Assembly: GCF_002979915.1 (NCBI RefSeq)
Contig: NZ_PCQA01000002.1
Coordinates: forward strand, 616,854 to 680,853
Origin: Arthrobacter sp. MYb213
GTDB taxonomy: Bacteria > Actinomycetota > Actinomycetes > Actinomycetales > Micrococcaceae
Direction: 5' to 3'
Length of the DNA stretch: 64,000 nt
Shown here piece by piece: positions 1 through 8,137 of the stretch. The translations under genes and the position numbers were made by a program. Every line of letters starts with the position of its first letter. Within the stretch, counting starts at the first letter, position 1. The notes under the pieces were generated by a model. The model searched no databases and was not told the DNA's origin. It was given only the letters and a program-made list of their open reading frames with translations.

Positions 1-407
1 GTCAGCGTCAGTTGCGTCAGCGTCTACTGCATCGGTCGCGTCAGCGTCAGTTGCATCAGCATCAGTTGCGTCAGCGTCTACTGCATCGGTCGCGTCAGCG
101 TCAGTTGCATCAGCATCAGTTGCGTCAGCGTCTACTGCATCGGTCGCGTCAGCGTCAGTTGCATCAGCATCAGTTGCGTCAGCGTCTACTGCATCGGTCG
201 CGTCAGCGTCAGTTGCGTCAGCATCTACAGCGTCAGTTGCATCAGCATCTACAGCGTCAGTTGCATCAGCATCTACAGCGTCAGTTGCATCAGCATCTAC
301 AGCGTCAGTTGCATCAGCATCTACAGCGTCAGTTGCATCAGCATCTACAGCGTCAGTTGCATCAGCATCTACAGCGTCAGTTGCATCAGCATCTACAGCG
401 TCGGTAG
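1..407. repeat. In-frame coding tandem repeats (54-bp and 24-bp units)
   Basis: Two tandem arrays lie inside the surface-protein gene. From about 15 to 215 a 54-bp unit (18 codons) occurs three times in full plus a partial copy, and it continues past the left edge. From about 216 to 407 a 24-bp unit occurs about eight times. Read on the minus strand, the 24-bp unit encodes TDAVDADA. Unit lengths are multiples of three, so copy-number changes would keep the frame. Confidence 0.9.
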
Positions 408-2352
408 CTTCAGTGTCGACATCAGTTGCCTCAGCATCAGCGGCCGGATCAACGACAACGAAGTTCACAACGTCAGTTGAATCGTTCTCGTCCGTTGCAG
501 TGGCTGTATGGTCACCAGCCGGTACGTCAGGGAACGTAACAGTCCAGGTTCCGTCTTCGCCAACATTGGTCACCTGATCAGCTTGTCCCGGGATCGAGAC
601 AGTTACTTCAGTACCTGGCTCGCCGGTACCCGTCACGTCAACGTCGCCAACAGGAACTTCTTCACCCTCAGCAGGAGTCAAAATATCGACAACGGCCACT
701 GCTGGTGCTTCAGCTGCTGCACGAACAGCCGAGGTACCCAGGTCAACGCCAACAGCTCCCGCTCCGAGCACTGGCAGAACATCGATTGCCAAAGCGGTAA
801 CGTAGTTCAATTCACCTTCGGGAGCTGGAGCTACAATCTGCGCAGCAGCCGGAGCAGCGGCACCAGTCGCAGGAACTGTCACATCAGTTGATGCGACGGT
901 GCCCTGCTCGTTCAGGGTGACGCTCAGAGCACTTTGCAGCACCGGCTCAATGCCGGTGTCGATTAGTGGTCCGGCTACTTCAGTTACGAGCGCCTGGATT
1001 GCTTCTGGGTAACCATCGAGCAGTGCGTTCACACCCTGGAAGGCAGGACCAGTCACGCCAAGAACAAGTTCAAGAACACTGTCGAGCAGCGATCCAACGT
1101 TGATGCCGCCGAGACCTGGCAAGAGCTCTAGGGTATTTGCCAAAGTGAAGGCTTCAGTGTTGCCGTTGAGTAGATCGGCCAAGGAGCCACTGATATTGAC
1201 ACCACCGTCGACGAGGTCGCCGGCGAGTACTACTTCAGCGTTGACGTCAGCAGTCAGCGTGAAGGTTGCTTCCGCAAGGATCTCATTGACTGCATCAGTG
1301 AGGTTGGTGGTGACTTCATCGAGGAGACTGGTAATTTCCGCAGAAATTTTCGCTACAGTAGCGTCGTCCAGCAACTCAGTGTTTGCAGGCTGGTCGTTTA
1401 GGCCACCGGTAATGATCTTGGACAGATCAATGTTTACGGTCCCTTCGCCCAAGTTCAGCGAAACCGCGCCGGTGTCGGAAACCAGTTCTTGAGCAAGTAC
1501 GGTGCTCAGGGTGCCGGTAACATCATCTAGGCCGTTGACAACCAGGTTGGAGTTCGACAGGCCAATTTCTGCAAGGAGCAGATCAACGTTGACAGCGTTC
1601 AGCGAGCTACTGATCGTATCGGTCAGGCCGCCATCTCCAACAATCCCGTTTAGCGCAGCGCCGAGCTCGGTGGTAGTGGTGGTCAGGCCGGTGCTCAGCT
1701 GGGAAATCAGCGGGCTACGCAGGTCAACGGTTGCCGAAGCGATCTTGTATTCGTGTGACGGGTCTGCGCCATCGGTGCGCTCGGTGGTGGATCCGAGTGC
1801 GCCCAGCTGGAGTTCAGCCTGGTCGAGGATGTCGTCGGTCACGCCTTCGAGTCCAGTCTGGCCGAACAGCTTGGTCAGGTCGATGGAAGCAAGGTCAGAG
1901 GTATTGCCGTCCACAGCCAACGCACCGTCGCCACCAAGTACACCAGCAGATGCCTTGGCGTGAGTTGCGGTGTCAGCAATTGCGTACGAGGACAAGGCAC
2001 CAGCCTGACCCAGCTGGATAAGACCAGTTCCGTCATCACCGATGACTGGCAACGTAATAGCGCCTACCTCAACGCCAAGCAGTCCGTTAAGTGCGGAAAG
2101 GTTTAGTGGGTTCTCCTGAGCTGCAGGGGAGCTCGGGTTGGCTGAGTAGGAGTAGCCTGCGTCAGCTACATCCAGACCCAGGCCGTCGACGTTAATGACC
2201 TGGCCGAATGCTTCCGAGTGGTCTGTAGGAGCTGCAAAAGCCGCAGTAACAGTTGGCGCAGTAAAAAGAGCCGTAACAACTGCGCCGGCAAGTACCCGGC
2301 GAGCCGCGCGCGGGCCTGATCTCTGCTTAGTAGGGGTTTGATTCGCTTGCAC
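1..2352 (-). CDS. Choice-of-anchor G family secreted repeat protein (C-terminus outside window)
   Basis: A continuous minus-strand frame of 784 codons runs off the left edge. It starts at a GTG preceded by GGAGG (2359-2363) with a 6-nt gap. Residues 1-40 form a long signal peptide: a basic n-region with Arg pairs, a hydrophobic stretch and a likely cut after Ala-Phe-Ala. Residues about 41-540 resemble the actinobacterial choice-of-anchor G surface proteins, rich in Gly, Leu, Asp, Thr and Val, with phrases such as INVDGLGLDVADAGYSYSA. Residues about 550-640 read like a bacterial Ig-like domain (TGTGEPGTEVTVSIPG). From about residue 648 to the edge the protein is a low-complexity Asp/Ala/Thr repeat, probably an extended stalk. 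The cell-wall or membrane anchor expected at the C-terminus lies outside the window. Role as adhesin or surface-layer component is inferred from architecture. Confidence 0.85.
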   Translation of the reverse strand, partial: MQANQTPTKQRSGPRAARRVLAGAVVTALFTAPTVTAAFAAPTDHSEAFGQVINVDGLGLDVADAGYSYSANPSSPAAQENPLNLSALNGLLGVEVGAITLPVIGDDGTGLIQLGQAGALSSYAIADTATHAKASAGVLGGDGALAVDGNTSDLASIDLTKLFGQTGLEGVTDDILDQAELQLGALGSTTERTDGADPSHEYKIASATVDLRSPLISQLSTGLTTTTTELGAALNGIVGDGGLTDTISSSLNAVNVDLLLAEIGLSNSNLVVNGLDDVTGTLSTVLAQELVSDTGAVSLNLGEGTVNIDLSKIITGGLNDQPANTELLDDATVAKISAEITSLLDEVTTNLTDAVNEILAEATFTLTADVNAEVVLAGDLVDGGVNISGSLADLLNGNTEAFTLANTLELLPGLGGINVGSLLDSVLELVLGVTGPAFQGVNALLDGYPEAIQALVTEVAGPLIDTGIEPVLQSALSVTLNEQGTVASTDVTVPATGAAAPAAAQIVAPAPEGELNYVTALAIDVLPVLGAGAVGVDLGTSAVRAAAEAPAVAVVDILTPAEGEEVPVGDVDVTGTGEPGTEVTVSIPGQADQVTNVGEDGTWTVTFPDVPAGDHTATATDENDSTDVVNFVVVDPAADAEATDVDTEATDAVDADATDAVDADATDAVDADATDAVDADATDAVDADATDAVDADATDAVDADATDAVDADATDADATDAVDADATDADATDADATDAVDADATDADATDADATDAVDADATDADATDADATDAVDADATDAD

Positions 2353-2767
2353 CGATGTCCTCCAAGATTGGCTAAGTGATCCGGGCGAGACTAAATATGC
2401 CCAACTTTGACCCTACGATCGATAAACAAGAACTCACAGGTTATGTTCAGCCATTTCTGGGCAAATTCAGGTCAAACTTATGAGCCGAATGGTTATGAAA
2501 AATGAGCTACTAGGCGAACCAGCCAGTAACTTAGCTCATACACATGCCTGTATTCTCGGTATTTTTGCACAATGCTTCGCTCCAAAATAGCGAAAATAGG
2601 AAATCTTATTAGCTTGCAAGTTGATCGATTATGACCTTGTCGGTTAGAAACAATGTCCAGATGGCCATATGATAAAGCCAGCTGACGAAATGAAATGCAC
2701 GTGGGGACGTGTTGGGGTCGTTCCACGCTGTCGTATTCGTTGCATTTTGAGGCAAAGGTGGTCCCCA
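2353..2767. promoter_or_regulatory. Divergent intergenic region of the surface protein and LuxR-type regulator
   Basis: About 415 bp, visibly more AT-rich than its neighbours, separate the two divergent starts. Short overlapping minus-strand frames at 2493-2806 lack a plausible ribosome site and any family resemblance, so I do not call them. I see no convincing -35/-10 pair; the region presumably holds both promoters and a binding site for the adjacent regulator. Confidence 0.45.
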
Positions 2768-3433
2768 TTGAGCAAGATTCGGGTTCATTTGGCAGATAGC
2801 GATCATTTTTCGCGAGCCGGAATTTCAGGCGTTTTGGCTATGGCAGACGATATTGTGATTGAAAAAATTACGGATTCAATGGCCGGCGCGGTATCCGCGT
2901 CTTCGGAGCACCGCCCCGACATTGTCCTTCTTGAAGCGTCATTAAACGGTAATGATATCTATCGGGCGATCCATTCGATCGTCACCGAATCACCCAATAC
3001 CAGGGTCGCTGTCTTGGCAACTAAATATGACCGCAACGAAGCCCTGCTCACTTATTCTGCAGGTAGTTCGGCCTTGATTTCCAAAAGCTCGATCAGTGAA
3101 GAATTACCCAGCACTCTGCGTCTGATCGCAACCGGGTACAAGATTTTCGCAGCACCAGATGACGGCTGGGAAATTGTTTCGCTTTCCCCTCACCGGACTC
3201 AGAATCAGAGCATCATCGAGGCGCTCAATGACCGGGACCGACGATTGATCTATTCCGTGGCGGCCGGCCTCACCAATACACAGATTTCTCGTACCCTGCA
3301 TATTTCTGAAGGCTCTGTAAAACTTCACTTAGCGCGTTTAATGGACGAGCTACATGTCAGCAACAGGGTTCAGCTTGCCGTGATCGCCACGGAAAATGGT
3401 CTGATCACTTCCGCTGATCTCAAAACGGCCTAA
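2768..3433 (+). CDS. LuxR/NarL-type response regulator with degenerate receiver domain
   Basis: 221 residues from a TTG start chosen because AAAGGTGG (2754-2761) lies 6 nt upstream and the receiver fold begins right there; an upstream frame to 2669 exists but has no domain content. Residues 1-125 have the receiver pattern: acidic pair region (Asp10, Asp12) and conserved Lys106. The phosphoacceptor position is Glu56 (LLEASLNG instead of the usual MDxxMPG), and the switch Thr/Ser position is Ala84. Residues about 155-215 are a LuxR-type helix-turn-helix (LNDRDRRLIYSVAAGLTNTQ). Glu at the phosphosite often mimics the phosphorylated state, so it may act without a kinase; no kinase gene is adjacent. 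It faces the large surface-protein gene and may control it. Its stop overlaps that of the convergent SH3 gene. Confidence 0.8.
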   Translation: MSKIRVHLADSDHFSRAGISGVLAMADDIVIEKITDSMAGAVSASSEHRPDIVLLEASLNGNDIYRAIHSIVTESPNTRVAVLATKYDRNEALLTYSAGSSALISKSSISEELPSTLRLIATGYKIFAAPDDGWEIVSLSPHRTQNQSIIEALNDRDRRLIYSVAAGLTNTQISRTLHISEGSVKLHLARLMDELHVSNRVQLAVIATENGLITSADLKTA

Positions 3434-4152
3434 TAAACGGTTCGTAGCTGCGTGGCTGGGATCCACATCTCTTCACCATCACGTTCAATTTGTCGCCACG
3501 CGCCTTGACGCGCCACGATAATCACCGCGGTATCGGACTGCAAAATGCGCGCTAATGAATGGTGGTCCCCAGGGCCACGACGCGCGTTGAGCCGGATGGT
3601 GGTTAATGCGCGCTGATTCGGTACAGCAATCAACCCACCCTTGGCAGGGCGTGAGGGCAGAGTCTGCAAATACATACTCGGCACCCAGCCCAACAGCTGA
3701 CCGAATTGTACTTGTGACCAAAGCCCTTGTTGCAGAACCATGCGCACCTTGCTCGCCTGCTCAATCACTTTGAGCACTGGATATCCGGTGCCGCTTCCTT
3801 TGCGAAGGTTTAGTGTAGCGGTGGTGACATGGGTAGCTTCGATTAACGAATAACGCGAAAGCACCCGTGGGCTTTGCTCATCTTCGCCCTGGCCTTCAAT
3901 TTTTTCGTCAAACGCTGACGGAATCGGCTCTAGATAAATATTTGGTAGCCAGCCATAGATGCGGTGAACATATACGTGAGCCCAGGATCCTCGCACTTCA
4001 ACGAGTGCAATTTCAGTTCCGGTGCTCAGATTGCTCTGAACAAGGTAGTGTCGCCCGGCACCCTTACGTAGTTTCAGCTCTGCCGTCGTGCGGTGCGTAT
4101 GCGTCGGTGACGACGTCCGAGCCGAAGGATGCGGATAACCCAATTGGTTCAC
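3430..4152 (-). CDS. Protein with three bacterial SH3-like domains
   Basis: About 240 residues with three SH3b units, each showing the TxLNLRKGxGxxYxV...GxW pattern: near the N-terminus (AELKLRKGAGRHYLV), in the middle (TATLNLRKGSGTGYPVL) and at the C-terminus (IRLNARRGPGDHHSL). SH3b domains usually bind peptidoglycan or wall peptides. No signal peptide or transmembrane helix is visible and no catalytic domain is attached, so location and role are open. I prefer the GTG at 4152 because GAGG lies 5 nt upstream; a GTG at 4158 is the alternative. The stop overlaps the stop of the convergent regulator gene. Confidence 0.72.
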   Translation of the reverse strand: MNQLGYPHPSARTSSPTHTHRTTAELKLRKGAGRHYLVQSNLSTGTEIALVEVRGSWAHVYVHRIYGWLPNIYLEPIPSAFDEKIEGQGEDEQSPRVLSRYSLIEATHVTTATLNLRKGSGTGYPVLKVIEQASKVRMVLQQGLWSQVQFGQLLGWVPSMYLQTLPSRPAKGGLIAVPNQRALTTIRLNARRGPGDHHSLARILQSDTAVIIVARQGAWRQIERDGEEMWIPATQLRTVY

Positions 4153-4168
4153 AACCACCTCGATATAG

Positions 4169-4209
4169 AAAAACTTAAGGAACCAGCAAGTAGCTGATTC
4201 CCTAAGTTT
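4169..4209 (-). terminator. Rho-independent terminator of the ferritin gene
   Basis: On the minus strand a 12-bp outer stem (4171-4182 with 4198-4209, one mismatch) continues into CAGC/GCTG (4184-4187, 4193-4196) with a short loop, followed by five T (4173-4169). It lies 37 nt past the ferritin stop. Confidence 0.8.
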
Positions 4210-4245
4210 ATTTCATGTTTGAAGAGTTTTTCTCTTCTTGTGGTT

Positions 4246-4749
4246 TTATTCGCCTGCCGACTGACGTGATCCTAGCTCACGGTCTAGTCGTAGGATGCCG
4301 CTTCCGTCATCTCCGACAAGCTTCAGGCGGTCCAAGATCTCGGATACGGTGGCCTCTTCTTCGACCTGTTCCTCGATAAACCAGTTCAGCATTGGGATCG
4401 AATCGATGTCACCCTCGGTCTGCGCCAGTCGGTACAGTTCACGGATTGCTTCCGATACTTTCCGTTCGTGTGCCAAAGACACTGCGAAGGCGTCTGCAAC
4501 GGTTTTGACGTTCATCTGTGGTGCTGGCTGCTCACCGATGGTTGGGTGTGCGTCACGGTCAGTCATATGAGTCATGAACTTTTCCGCGTGCACGATTTCT
4601 TCGGCTGCCTGCGCACGGAACCAACCGGCAATGCCGGAAAGGCTCATGACATCCATCTCCACTGCCAGCTGCCGGTAAACGGTCGCAGCGGTCAATTCGA
4701 GAGTTAACTGAGTATTGAAGGCTTCTGCAAGTTTTCCTGTAAGTTCCAT
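4246..4749 (-). CDS. Ferritin
   Basis: 167 residues, usual length for a bacterial ferritin; stores iron as ferric mineral in a 24-subunit shell in the cytoplasm. Ferroxidase ligands are visible in the four-helix order: Glu18 (helix A), Glu51 and His54 (AAEEIVHAEKF, helix B), Glu95 (SLAHERKVSE, helix C) and Glu127/Gln128 (FIEEQVEEE, helix D). No Met for bacterioferritin-type heme is evident. It is monocistronic: a terminator follows, and 148 bp of promoter region precede it. Confidence 0.93.
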   Translation of the reverse strand: MELTGKLAEAFNTQLTLELTAATVYRQLAVEMDVMSLSGIAGWFRAQAAEEIVHAEKFMTHMTDRDAHPTIGEQPAPQMNVKTVADAFAVSLAHERKVSEAIRELYRLAQTEGDIDSIPMLNWFIEEQVEEEATVSEILDRLKLVGDDGSGILRLDRELGSRQSAGE

Positions 4750-4800
4750 GACTAAAGACTACGACTCATTTCCCTACTTGTCATCGAAGTTCGGACACAC

Positions 4801-4873
4801 TAATTAGCAGAGTAATTAGCGAACACTTTTGAGTTGACCAGTAGTTAATTGAGCCGATGCTAACCAAGGTTAG
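4801..4873. promoter_or_regulatory. Possible operator elements upstream of ferritin
   Basis: TAATTAGC occurs twice in direct orientation (4801-4808 and 4813-4820), 12 bp apart, and a perfect palindrome CTAACC-AA-GGTTAG lies at 4860-4873. The palindrome arms are those of a DtxR/IdeR iron box but in the reverse (everted) order, so I do not call an iron box. The site sits between the tex 3' end and the ferritin start. Confidence 0.35.
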
Positions 4874-4897
4874 GGCAACCGAACTGATTCGCTAGGC

Positions 4898-7282
4898 TTA
4901 CTTTCCCAGCCCCGCACGTCGCAACGCTTCCGCCATCGCGGTGTTTCCGCTCGGCGCCGGAGCTGGCTGACGGTTCGCCTTTGGGGCGCGGTCCCCGCGA
5001 GTCTTCGCTCCAGCATTGGGACGTTGTCCGGTACGAGCCTTTGGCTGCTCCGAAACAGTTTTCTCTCCGGGCAATTCATCATCTAAACGCAGGGTCAAAG
5101 AAATTCGCTTACGAGCAGCATCAACTTCAAGGACCTTCACCTTAACTATCTGCCCCGAGCTGACCACTTCGCGCGGATCCGAAATGAACTTAGTGCTCAT
5201 TGCCGAGACATGGATCAGTCCGTCCTGATGCACACCCAAATCAACAAAGGCGCCGAAGGCCGCCACGTTGGAAACAGTACCTTCCATGATCATTCCCGGC
5301 AGCACATCGGAGAGTTTCTCCACGCCCTCACGCAACGCAGCGGTCACAAATTCGCCACGCGGGTCACGCGCGGGACGGCGTAGTTCTGCAATCACATCGC
5401 GAATGGTTGGTTCACCGAATTGTTCGGTGGTAAATTCCGCTGGATCTAATTCTTCTAAACGCCGTCCACGACTTTCTGCCGCTTGTTGCAAACTCTTGGC
5501 TAGTGCATAAGCTTCCGGGTGCACCGAGGACGCATCCAGCTTTTCCTTGCCACCGGTGATGCGCAAGAACCCGGCACACTGCTCATAGGCTTTGGCGCCC
5601 AAGCGCGGAACCTTGAGCAGCTCGCGGCGCGTAGCAAAGGCACCGTTAGCATTTCGGTGGTCCACAATGTTCCTGCTCAATAGTGGACCTACACCGGCAA
5701 CACGTGAAAGCAGTGCCGGGGAGGCGGTATTAACATCCACGCCTACCGCGTTCACACAGTCTTCAACCACAGCGTCCAGTGCCCGGTCAAGCTTTGTCGC
5801 ACTGACATCGTGTTGGTACTGGCCCACTCCAATGGATTTTGGATCAATTTTCACTAGCTCCGCGAGAGGGTCCTGCAAACGGCGGGCGATAGACACCGCT
5901 CCACGGATTGAGACATCTAGATCTGGCAATTCTTGGCTAGCAAGTTCTGAAGCCGAGTACACCGAGGCACCTGCCTCGGAAACGATGACCTTAGAGAGCT
6001 CTTGACCGCCCAGGGCCTTGATCACTTCTGCCGCCAGACGATCTGTTTCACGACCGGCCGTGCCATTACCCACGGCAATCAGCGAGGTGCCATGTTTCTG
6101 TGCCAGCTTGGTGAGCGTCTTAACCGATTCATCCCATTTGTTGGCAGGCGCATGCGGGTAAATCGTGGCAATGTCCACGACCTTGCCGGTCAGGTCCACC
6201 ACTGCCACCTTCACCCCGGTACGCAGTCCCGGGTCAAGGCCAAGGACTGCCTTGTTTCCGGCTGGCGCAGCCAACAGGACATCGCGAAGATTAGCGGCAA
6301 AGATTTTGACCGATTCATCTTCGGCAGCATCAAAGAGACGAGCCCGAAGATCTGATTCAAAACGAGTTAATAAGCGGGCTTTCCAGGCCAGACGTACCGT
6401 CTGCTGTAGCCAGCTTGCTGCCGGTGTATCGCCACCGGTGCTGATGCCCAAGGACGCTGCAATAGCGTTCTCGTAGCCCGAACGAGCGTGTGCTAGAGCT
6501 TGGTCATCGCGCGGGTCTGCCTCGGCAAACTGAAGCTTCAGCACCCCATCACGTTCACCACGTAGTAGCGCGAGCACCCGATGTGAAGGCAAGGAATCTA
6601 GCGTCGCCACGTAGTCCAAGTAGTCCTTGTACTTTCCTTGAGCCTCCGCGGTCGCAGTAGCTGCGGGGCTGGCCCCGATCCTGCCGGTTTTCCACAGGCG
6701 CTCACGCAACTCGGATGCCAGCACGATATCTTGCGAGACTCGTTCGGTCACAATCGAGCGCGCACCGGAGAGCGCATCTAGCTCGGTAGCAAAACCTGCC
6801 TCGGCGTTCAGGTACGCACCCGCTGCAACCTGCGGATCAGTGTTGGGATTGGCTAAGAGTAGATCTGCCAACGGTTCCAGGCCCGCTTCTCGCGCAATCT
6901 GAGCCTTGGTGCGACGCTTGGATTTGAATGGAAGATAGATGTCTTCCAACTCGGCTTTAGTCGCCGCAGCGGTAATGGCTGAATCGAGTTCGTCGGTGAG
7001 TTTCCCGACTTCGTTAATTGCTTCGCGGACCGTCACGCGGCGTTCTTCGAGTTCACGCAGGTAGCGCAGTCGCTCTTCGAGAAGGCGCAGTTGAGTATCG
7101 GAGAGCATGCCAGTGACTTCTTTACGGTATCTGGCGATGAACGGAACGGTGGATCCGGAGTCCAAAAGTTCAACGGCGGCTTTGACCTGCCAGATGGCTA
7201 CTTTGCTGTCGCCAGATAGTTCGATGGCCAGCTGTTCAAGGATTCTCTGCTCTGTGCTACTCACCGAACCATTGTGCCTCAC
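4898..7282 (-). CDS. tex: Tex-type S1 RNA-binding transcription accessory protein
   Basis: 794 residues, full length for the Tex family. The N-terminal part has the helical Tex signature (TVPFIARYRKEVTGMLSDTQ, about 50-70), then the YqgF/RNase-H-like domain (VLGLDPGLRTGVKVAVVD, about 345-365), helix-hairpin-helix motifs (NTASPALLSRVAGVGPLL) and a C-terminal S1 domain (GMIMEGTVSNVAAFGAFVDL, about 655-730), followed by a basic, Pro/Ala-rich tail. Tex binds nucleic acid and affects transcription or RNA turnover. The GTG at 7282 is used; a GTG at 7264 is equally possible, since neither has a strong ribosome site. Confidence 0.93.
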   Translation of the reverse strand: MRHNGSVSSTEQRILEQLAIELSGDSKVAIWQVKAAVELLDSGSTVPFIARYRKEVTGMLSDTQLRLLEERLRYLRELEERRVTVREAINEVGKLTDELDSAITAAATKAELEDIYLPFKSKRRTKAQIAREAGLEPLADLLLANPNTDPQVAAGAYLNAEAGFATELDALSGARSIVTERVSQDIVLASELRERLWKTGRIGASPAATATAEAQGKYKDYLDYVATLDSLPSHRVLALLRGERDGVLKLQFAEADPRDDQALAHARSGYENAIAASLGISTGGDTPAASWLQQTVRLAWKARLLTRFESDLRARLFDAAEDESVKIFAANLRDVLLAAPAGNKAVLGLDPGLRTGVKVAVVDLTGKVVDIATIYPHAPANKWDESVKTLTKLAQKHGTSLIAVGNGTAGRETDRLAAEVIKALGGQELSKVIVSEAGASVYSASELASQELPDLDVSIRGAVSIARRLQDPLAELVKIDPKSIGVGQYQHDVSATKLDRALDAVVEDCVNAVGVDVNTASPALLSRVAGVGPLLSRNIVDHRNANGAFATRRELLKVPRLGAKAYEQCAGFLRITGGKEKLDASSVHPEAYALAKSLQQAAESRGRRLEELDPAEFTTEQFGEPTIRDVIAELRRPARDPRGEFVTAALREGVEKLSDVLPGMIMEGTVSNVAAFGAFVDLGVHQDGLIHVSAMSTKFISDPREVVSSGQIVKVKVLEVDAARKRISLTLRLDDELPGEKTVSEQPKARTGQRPNAGAKTRGDRAPKANRQPAPAPSGNTAMAEALRRAGLGK

Positions 7283-7343
7283 ACAGCTTATTCTTCAGAT
7301 GATCGACTCGGTTGACACCCAGCTGATCCTAAAACTTGGACGT

Positions 7344-7349
7344 TAGACT
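7344..7349 (+). promoter_or_regulatory. -10 element close to a start codon (possible leaderless mRNA)
   Basis: TAGACT lies 8 nt before the ATG at 7358, which would place transcription start on or beside the start codon. No Shine-Dalgarno sequence is present and no good -35 is visible. Confidence 0.45.
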
Positions 7350-7357
7350 TGCTAACT

Positions 7358-7714
7358 ATGGGGAGTGTAACTATTCGAAAAACTGCTGCGATACTTGCCG
7401 TATCGTCGCTCGTCGTGTTGACCGCAGGTTGTTCAGTTTTAGAGGACACCGCATCGTCAGCCGCAACACAGCTAACCGATGCTGCTGCGAAGGAAATGGT
7501 GCGCCAAGCGTGCGCTCCAGTTCAGGACGGCACCATTGACGCCGGAGAGTTACGCGTGCTGGGTTCCATCATTACTTCGGTCGAGGGTGGCGGGTTGCCA
7601 CAATCCATGATTGATATTCTCAACGAGCTAGCGAACGCCGGGGATCAGGCCCCGCGTGCCCTGCAGGATCGGCTAGTTAAAGCCTGCGAGGATTCCAACG
7701 CGGCAGGTAACTAA
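7358..7714 (+). CDS. Small predicted lipoprotein of unknown function
   Basis: 118 residues. The N-terminus has a short basic region (TIRKT), a hydrophobic core and a lipobox ending in LTAGC (Cys near residue 25), so it should be lipid-anchored on the outer face of the membrane. The mature part is helical, acidic and ends DSNAAGN; it contains two further Cys (RQACAPVQ, VKACEDSN) that could form a disulfide. I do not recognise the family. The ATG at 7358 is preferred over an in-frame TTG at 7349. The next gene starts 27 nt downstream but seems to have its own promoter. Confidence 0.75.
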   Translation: MGSVTIRKTAAILAVSSLVVLTAGCSVLEDTASSAATQLTDAAAKEMVRQACAPVQDGTIDAGELRVLGSIITSVEGGGLPQSMIDILNELANAGDQAPRALQDRLVKACEDSNAAGN

Positions 7715-7727
7715 CCCCGCGGTGATC

Positions 7728-7733
7728 TAGACT
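7728..7733 (+). promoter_or_regulatory. -10 element close to the S4-protein start (possible leaderless mRNA)
   Basis: TAGACT lies 8 nt before the ATG at 7742, the same geometry and hexamer as in front of the preceding lipoprotein gene. No Shine-Dalgarno is visible. Confidence 0.4.
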
Positions 7734-7741
7734 TTTGAATC

Positions 7742-8137
7742 ATGGTCGAAATTCCCACTCGCGGTAAGGTCCGTCTCGATGCGTGGCTGTGGGCCGTGCG
7801 TATCTATAAAACGCGTTCGGCCGCAACGACTGCCTGCCGCGCTGGACACGTTCGGCTTAATGGGGACCCGGTCAAAGCCTCTCAAATTGTTGTTCCTGGA
7901 GATCGCATCCGTGTACGCAAAGACGGTTGGGACCGGGAGCTGGAAGTCACCGCGCTTATTTCCAAACGTGTCGGTGCCCCGGTAGCGGTTAAATGCTATC
8001 TAGACCATACTCCGCCGCGTGAAAAGGTCGTCGTCCCGCAAGTTCCCATCCGGGACAGAGGAGCCGGACGCCCCACCAAGAAGGACCGCCGCGAAATGGA
8101 TCGCCTGCGCTCCTCTTGGTTGGACACCGAGGACTAG
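7742..8137 (+). CDS. S4-domain RNA-binding protein, Hsp15-like
   Basis: 131 residues. Residues about 10-65 form an S4 RNA-binding domain (VRLDAWLWAVRIYKTRSAAT, then AGHVRLNGDPVKAS and PGDRIRV), followed by a basic tail ending in a Lys/Arg/Asp-rich stretch. In Escherichia coli, Hsp15 (HslR) binds stalled 50S subunits carrying peptidyl-tRNA; a similar ribosome-rescue role is inferred. Its stop overlaps that of the convergent peptidase gene by 4 bp. Confidence 0.85.
   Translation: MVEIPTRGKVRLDAWLWAVRIYKTRSAATTACRAGHVRLNGDPVKASQIVVPGDRIRVRKDGWDRELEVTALISKRVGAPVAVKCYLDHTPPREKVVVPQVPIRDRGAGRPTKKDRREMDRLRSSWLDTED

Noticed and set aside
1-407. CRISPR-like or non-coding repeat array
   Set aside because: Units are tandem without spacers, multiples of three, and lie in frame in a minus-strand secreted protein.
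12-2021. Plus-strand frames across the left edge
   Set aside because: Antisense shadows of the large minus-strand gene; Arg/Gln/His-rich or low-complexity translations without ribosome sites.
2493-2806. Two minus-strand frames in the divergent region
   Set aside because: Overlap each other and the regulator start, no family resemblance and no ribosome site.
4860-4873. DtxR/IdeR iron box
   Set aside because: Arms are in the reverse order to the GGTTAG-CTAACC box; kept only as an unspecific operator candidate.
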